Shown: positions 60,116-64,000 of the stretch, one piece after another
How positions within the stretch are numbered: position 1 is the first letter of the stretch
How the letters are laid out: each line of letters opens with the position of its first letter
From: VAZQ01 sp035693615
GTDB lineage: Bacteria; Pseudomonadota; Alphaproteobacteria; Rhizobiales; Xanthobacteraceae
Direction: 5' to 3'
Assembly (NCBI GenBank): GCA_035693615.1
Contig: DASSGH010000043.1
Span: 1 to 64,000, forward strand
DNA length: 64,000 nucleotides
Notes under the pieces: model-generated
Told to the model about the DNA's origin: nothing
What the model saw: the letters and a program-made list of their open reading frames with translations, nothing else
The model's database searches: none
Translations under genes and position numbers: made by a program

Positions 60116-60994
60116 ATGAGCGTGCTTGCTAACCATCCCTTCACGAAGATGAACGGTCTCGGCAATGAGATCGTAGTGGTCGACATGCGCAATCAGGCCG
60201 AGACAATCAGTGCGCAGGACGCCCGCGCCGCTGCCGCCCCCAACGGCGTACCCTACGATCAATTGATGGCGCTGCATGCGCCGCGTACCCCCGGCACCGA
60301 TGGTTATTTGCGTATTTACAACAACGACGGCTCGGAGGCCGGGGCCTGCGGCAACGGCATGCGTTGCGTTGCCGAGTTGCTGTTTGAGGAAACTGGCAAA
60401 AGCGTTTTGACCTTCGAAACGACGGCCGGCTTGCTGAACTGCTGGAAGGGCGAGCGCCCGTCGATCTCGACCGTCGATATGGGGAAGCCGCGTTTTGCCT
60501 GGAACGAGGTCCCACTCGCCAAGAAATTCGAGGATACCCGGGCCATCGATCTCGGGACACGTCCGATGGATGAACCGACCCTACACTCGCCTTCTGCGCT
60601 GAGCATGGGCAATCCGCACGCCATCTTCTGGGTCGACGATGTCGGCGCCTACGATCTCGGCAAGATCGGGCCGTCACTGGAGACCCATCCGATATTTCCC
60701 CAGCGAGCCAACATCTCGCTCGCGCAGGTGGCCTCGCGCGCCCGTCTCGTTGTGCGCACGTGGGAGCGCGGCGCTGGGCTGACCAAGGCGTGCGGGTCGG
60801 CTGCTTGCGCGGCGGCGGTGGCGGCGGCGCGGCTCGGCCTCGTTGATCGTGAGGTGACAGTGGCGCTGCCTGGGGGGGAACTGCGGATCGAGTGGCGGGC
60901 GCAGGATGATCACGTGTTCATGACAGGTCCGGTTGCCTACGAATACGAGGGCAAATTCGATCCCGCCCTATTCCAAGTGAGGGCGAGCCGATGA
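60116..60994 (+). CDS. dapF: Diaminopimelate epimerase
   Basis: A 292-residue enzyme converting LL- to meso-diaminopimelate for lysine and peptidoglycan. The two catalytic cysteines are in GACGNGMRCVA and TKACGSAACAA. FTKMNGLGNEIVVVD is the N-terminal signature. ATG 60116 gives the family length; an upstream extension is open but not conserved-looking. Its stop overlaps the mtaB start by 4 bp (ATGA). The dapF-mtaB-ftsY order is typical of Rhizobiales. Confidence 0.97.
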   Translation: MSVLANHPFTKMNGLGNEIVVVDMRNQAETISAQDARAAAAPNGVPYDQLMALHAPRTPGTDGYLRIYNNDGSEAGACGNGMRCVAELLFEETGKSVLTFETTAGLLNCWKGERPSISTVDMGKPRFAWNEVPLAKKFEDTRAIDLGTRPMDEPTLHSPSALSMGNPHAIFWVDDVGAYDLGKIGPSLETHPIFPQRANISLAQVASRARLVVRTWERGAGLTKACGSAACAAAVAAARLGLVDREVTVALPGGELRIEWRAQDDHVFMTGPVAYEYEGKFDPALFQVRASR

Positions 60995-62262
60995 GCGTCG
61001 ATGTCGTCACCTTCGGTTGCCGGCTCAATGCTTATGAGAGTGAGGTGATCCGCCATCAGGCGAATGGTGCCGGTCTGGCCGATGCCGTCATTGTCAATAC
61101 CTGTGCGGTGACGGAAGAGGCCGTACGGCAGTCGCGCCAGGCCATCCGTAGCCTCAAGCGCCAGCGCCCTGGCACGCCTATCGTGGTGACGGGCTGCGCC
61201 GCGCAAGTCGCACCCGAGAGCTTCGCGCAAATGGCGGAGGTCGCGTTGGTCCTGGGCAACCAGGAAAAGCTCAGCGCGCAGGTCTGGAGCCAGCACGGCG
61301 CCGCCTTGGCGCGAGGACCCTTCGATCTCGCCGCCGAGGAGAAAATCGCGGTCAACGACATCATGACCGTGAGGCGGACGGCCGCTCATCTCATCGATGG
61401 CCTGGAGGGTCGGGCGCGAGCTTTCGTCCAAGTGCAGAACGGGTGTGACCATCGCTGCACCTTCTGCATTATTCCGTTTGGCCGCGGCAATTCGCGCTCG
61501 GTGCCGATGGGAGAGGTCATAGCTCAAGTGCGCACCCTCTGCGTGCGCGGCTATCGCGAAATCGTGCTCACCGGCGTCGATCTCACGAGCTATGGGACAA
61601 ATCTTCCGGGCGCGCCCAAGCTCGGCACATTGGTGAAGCAGATTTTCAAACATGTGCCGGACGTCGCGCGGCTGCGACTCTCGTCGATCGACTCGGTGGA
61701 AGCCGATCGTGAACTCCTCGAGGTATTCGGGGCTGAGACGCGACTCATGCCGCATCTGCATCTCTCGCTTCAGTCGGGGGACGATCTCATTCTAAAGCGC
61801 ATGAAACGTCGCCATTCGCGCGCCGACGCGATCGCCTTCTGCCACACGGTGCGGCGGCTGCGGCCCGATGTCGTGTTCGGCGCCGACGTCATCGCTGGAT
61901 TCCCGACCGAAACCGAAGAGATGTTTGCCAGGTCGCTCGATCTGGTGGACGCATGCGGGCTCACTCATCTGCATGTGTTTCCGTTCTCGCCCCGGCCCGG
62001 CACCCCCGCCGCGCGCATGCCGCAGACCAAGCGCGAGGTCATCAAGGACCGTGCTCGCCGGCTGCGCGAAAAAGGGGATGGGGCGCTGCGCCGTCACCTC
62101 GAGGCGCAAGTTGGCGCCCGCCGCCAGGTGTTGGTCGAATCTCCCGGGCTTGGCCGCACCGAGCATTTTACCCGGGCGCGCCTTGCGATGCCTAAGGAGC
62201 CGGGAATGATTCTCGACGTGACCGTCGCCGGTCATGACGGGCGGCAACTCCTCACGGCGTAG
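60991..62262 (+). CDS. mtaB: tRNA t(6)A37 methylthiotransferase
   Basis: A 423-residue radical-SAM methylthiotransferase that turns t6A37 into ms2t6A37. The UPF0004 domain starts VTFGCRLNAYESE; the radical-SAM motif is NGCDHRCTFCIIPFGRGNSRS (split at family positions). A TRAM-like C-terminus follows. It is of the MtaB/YqeV type rather than MiaB, which is encoded separately at 46047. Together with TsaB it contributes to the t6A pathway. Confidence 0.95.
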   Translation: MSVDVVTFGCRLNAYESEVIRHQANGAGLADAVIVNTCAVTEEAVRQSRQAIRSLKRQRPGTPIVVTGCAAQVAPESFAQMAEVALVLGNQEKLSAQVWSQHGAALARGPFDLAAEEKIAVNDIMTVRRTAAHLIDGLEGRARAFVQVQNGCDHRCTFCIIPFGRGNSRSVPMGEVIAQVRTLCVRGYREIVLTGVDLTSYGTNLPGAPKLGTLVKQIFKHVPDVARLRLSSIDSVEADRELLEVFGAETRLMPHLHLSLQSGDDLILKRMKRRHSRADAIAFCHTVRRLRPDVVFGADVIAGFPTETEEMFARSLDLVDACGLTHLHVFPFSPRPGTPAARMPQTKREVIKDRARRLREKGDGALRRHLEAQVGARRQVLVESPGLGRTEHFTRARLAMPKEPGMILDVTVAGHDGRQLLTA

Positions 62263-62316
62263 GACGGGTGTGAGAGGAACGTGATACAGTCCGTCGGTTC
62301 GTGCGGGAGCCCTGAC

Positions 62317-62943
62317 ATGTCGGAATTTCGCGATCACATCGTCACCAGCATTGAGGCCCTCGGGCGCATCTATGGCGAGCCCTATGGTCCATCGATCGCC
62401 AAGGAGACCGACCGCATCACCCCCCAGTACCGGGCGTTCATCGAGGCTGCGCCGTTCTTCGCCCTTGCTACCGCCGGCCCTGATGGGCTCGATTGCTCCC
62501 CGCGTGGCGACGCACCGGGCTTCGTGCGCGTTCACGACGAGAAGACCCTGCTCGTTCCCGATCGGCGCGGCAACAACCGCATCGATAGCCTGCGCAACCT
62601 TTTGCACGATCCGCGGGTTGCGCTCCTGTTCCTCATTCCTGGCTGCGGCGAGACCATCCGCGTCAACGGCCGCGCTGCAATCTCGACCGATCCGGCGCTG
62701 GCGCAAAGCTTTCTCGTCGATGGCAAGAGTCCGCGCGCCGTGCTCGTCGTTGCCGTTGATCGCGTGTTCTATCAGTGTGCGAAGGCGATCGTGCGCTCCA
62801 AGCTGTGGGATCCGTCCCGCCACATCGACCGCAAGAGTCTGCCGAGTAACGGCACGATCCTGGCCGAATTGACCGAGGGCCGACTCGGCGGCGAGGCGCA
62901 CGACCGTGAGGCACCGGCGCGCCTGAAGGCGACGCTTTATTGA
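62317..62943 (+). CDS. PPOX-type FMN-dependent flavoprotein (pyridoxamine phosphate oxidase family)
   Basis: A 208-residue split-barrel flavoprotein. It resembles the MSMEG_1061-like family of FMN-dependent PPOX proteins: ATAGPDGLDCSPRGDAPGFV, then LLVPDRRGNNRIDSLRN and GETIRVNGRAAI. Such proteins bind FMN or F420; activity is unknown. ATG 62317 has GGGAG upstream. It lies 54 bp after mtaB on the same strand and converges on the pseudouridine synthase. Confidence 0.9.
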   Translation: MSEFRDHIVTSIEALGRIYGEPYGPSIAKETDRITPQYRAFIEAAPFFALATAGPDGLDCSPRGDAPGFVRVHDEKTLLVPDRRGNNRIDSLRNLLHDPRVALLFLIPGCGETIRVNGRAAISTDPALAQSFLVDGKSPRAVLVVAVDRVFYQCAKAIVRSKLWDPSRHIDRKSLPSNGTILAELTEGRLGGEAHDREAPARLKATLY

Positions 62944-62967
62944 GCGGCATCTTCGTCCCGCGCAGAT

Positions 62968-63684
62968 TCATTCGGCTAACGACTCGCCCCGCCATCCGCA
63001 CGCGCGCAGCAACTGCTGCATGCGCGGCGGCACGGGTGCGGTAACGCGGATCGGCGCCCGGTTGTTGTAAAGCGGCACGACGATTTCGCGCGCGTGCAGA
63101 TGCAGTTCCGGTGTCTGCGTTCGCTGGGCGGCGCCATAGATGCTGTCGCCGATGATCGGCCATCCCATGGCCGCGCAATGCACGCGCAGCTGATGCGTGC
63201 GGCCGGTCACCGGCTCGAGCGCAAGCCAGGCGAGACGAGGCGAATTGCTGGCGGCGGCCTGCGTCTGTCCCATCACCTTCCACGTGGTCAGCGCCGGGCG
63301 GCCCGCGGGATCGTGCTTCATCCACCAGCCGCGCGTGGCGTCCTTGCGGCCCAGCGGAAGCTCGATGCGGCCCTCCTCCTGCCCCGGCTCGCCTGCGACC
63401 ACCGCCCAATAGGTTTTGCCGATCCGCCCACTCTTGAAAAGTCGGCCAAGCGCCGCCAGCGCCTTGCGATGGCGGCCGAGTACCAGGCAGCCGGATGTAT
63501 CGCGGTCGAGGCGATGGGCGAGCGCGGGTGGGCGCGGCAGCCCGAAGCGCAGCGCGTCGAAATAATCTTCGAGACTTTCGCCGCCCTTCGGTCCCTTATG
63601 GACGGCCAATCCCGCGGGCTTGTCGATCACCAGCATCAGGCCGTCGCGATAAACGAGCCGAGCCACTATCTCTTCAGCCGTCAT
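62968..63684 (-). CDS. RluA family RNA pseudouridine synthase
   Basis: A 238-residue pseudouridine synthase of the RluA type. The catalytic Asp is in HRLDRDTSGCLVLGR; VIDKPAGLAVHKG is the N-terminal family motif and LEPVTGRTHQLRVHCAAMGWPIIGD (split by family positions) follows. There is no S4 domain, so it resembles RluA/TruC more than RluC/RluD. The target RNA is not evident. It is convergent with the PPOX gene and divergent from ftsY (64 bp). Confidence 0.94.
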   Translation of the reverse strand: MTAEEIVARLVYRDGLMLVIDKPAGLAVHKGPKGGESLEDYFDALRFGLPRPPALAHRLDRDTSGCLVLGRHRKALAALGRLFKSGRIGKTYWAVVAGEPGQEEGRIELPLGRKDATRGWWMKHDPAGRPALTTWKVMGQTQAAASNSPRLAWLALEPVTGRTHQLRVHCAAMGWPIIGDSIYGAAQRTQTPELHLHAREIVVPLYNNRAPIRVTAPVPPRMQQLLRACGWRGESLAE

Positions 63685-63748
63685 GGTCGCTTACCAACTT
63701 TGAATGAAACCGCTATCACGATCGTGATGTCGAACGAACCGGAATGAT

Positions 63749-64000
63749 ATGAACGACGAGCCGGCAGAACAGAGAAGCTGGTGGCAGCGCCTCAGCGGCG
63801 GCCTCAAGCGTACCTCGGCGTCGATCGGCGGCGCCGTTGCGGATCTCGTCGTCAAGCGCAAACTCGATCAGGCGATGCTCGATGAAATCGAGGATGTGCT
63901 GATTCGTGCCGATCTCGGCGTCGATAGCGCCGCGAGGATCGCAGCCGCGGTGGGCGAAGGACGCTACGACAAGTCGATCACGGCCGATGAGGTCAAAGCA
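63749..64000 (+). CDS. ftsY: Signal recognition particle receptor FtsY (5' part, runs off the window)
   Basis: The first 84 codons of FtsY, the SRP receptor GTPase that docks translating ribosomes at the membrane. The N domain is recognisable: SWWQRLSGGLKRTSASIGG, then LDEIEDVLIRADLGVDSAARI. It has no long acidic A domain, as in other alphaproteobacteria. GGAATGAT precedes the ATG. The GTPase motifs lie beyond the window. dapF-mtaB-ftsY is a conserved order, here separated by the PPOX and pseudouridine synthase genes. Confidence 0.9.
   Translation, partial: MNDEPAEQRSWWQRLSGGLKRTSASIGGAVADLVVKRKLDQAMLDEIEDVLIRADLGVDSAARIAAAVGEGRYDKSITADEVKA

Overview
The window is GC-rich, densely coded chromosomal DNA from an alphaproteobacterium, most likely of the order Hyphomicrobiales (Rhizobiales), near the Bradyrhizobium/Xanthobacteraceae lineages. 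This rests on gene content and order: an Irr-type iron regulator divergent from fabA-fabB-fabI; the long minus-strand run miaB-phoH-ybeY-corC-lnt-HTH-metK-trmB // rimP-nusA-ylxR-infB-rbfA-truB-rpsO-pnp; and rplU-rpmA-GNAT-obgE beside divergent dapF-mtaB. I found no rRNA, tRNA, CRISPR array, insertion sequence or prophage.

Layout. (a) 1-10.9 kb is accessory metabolism: a small orphan gene, a LysR regulator, a Crp/Fnr regulator, a Gfo/Idh/MocA oxidoreductase, a complete branched-chain-amino-acid-type ABC importer (substrate-binding protein, two ATPases, two permeases, all minus strand), a hypothetical gene and a GMC flavin oxidoreductase. Two Crp-like operators (450-465 and 8468-8483) may link the Crp-type regulator to this block. 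(b) 11-15.4 kb holds a large coiled-coil protein with five 82-residue repeats, an extradiol dioxygenase-like protein with a terminator-like hairpin in its leader, and an Rrf2 regulator. (c) 15.4-25.5 kb is housekeeping: dut-coaBC, ubiB-ubiE, mutM, enoyl-CoA hydratase, a ThiF/MoeB-like protein, a 2-hydroxyacid dehydrogenase, an SH3-domain secreted protein and irr. (d) 25.6-28.4 kb is the unsaturated and general fatty-acid synthesis cluster fabA-fabB-fabI. (e) 28.5-47.4 kb is the translation, RNA-processing and envelope cluster, pnp back to miaB. (f) 47.5-53 kb carries an orphan TctC/Bug binding protein, fur, rimI, tsaB, a NifU-like protein, usp and trpS. (g) 53-64 kb carries a PfkB sugar/nucleoside kinase, a small basic protein, proB, a DUF72 gene, obgE, a GNAT gene, rpmA, rplU, dapF, mtaB, a PPOX flavoprotein, an RluA-type pseudouridine synthase and the start of ftsY.

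The most noteworthy observation is at coaBC. The CoA-biosynthesis enzyme carries an N-terminal ribbon-helix-helix domain of the FitA antitoxin type. The short gap upstream of its start holds three 8-bp half-sites at a 9-bp period. They overlap a plausible promoter and differ by one base from the FitA half-site as I remember it. This suggests an enzyme that regulates its own gene. Other unexplained structure: a terminator-like stem-loop at the predicted 5' end of the rplU-rpmA transcript, a terminator just upstream of the dioxygenase start codon, stacked hairpins between rpsO and pnp, and a leader-peptide-like small frame ahead of obgE.
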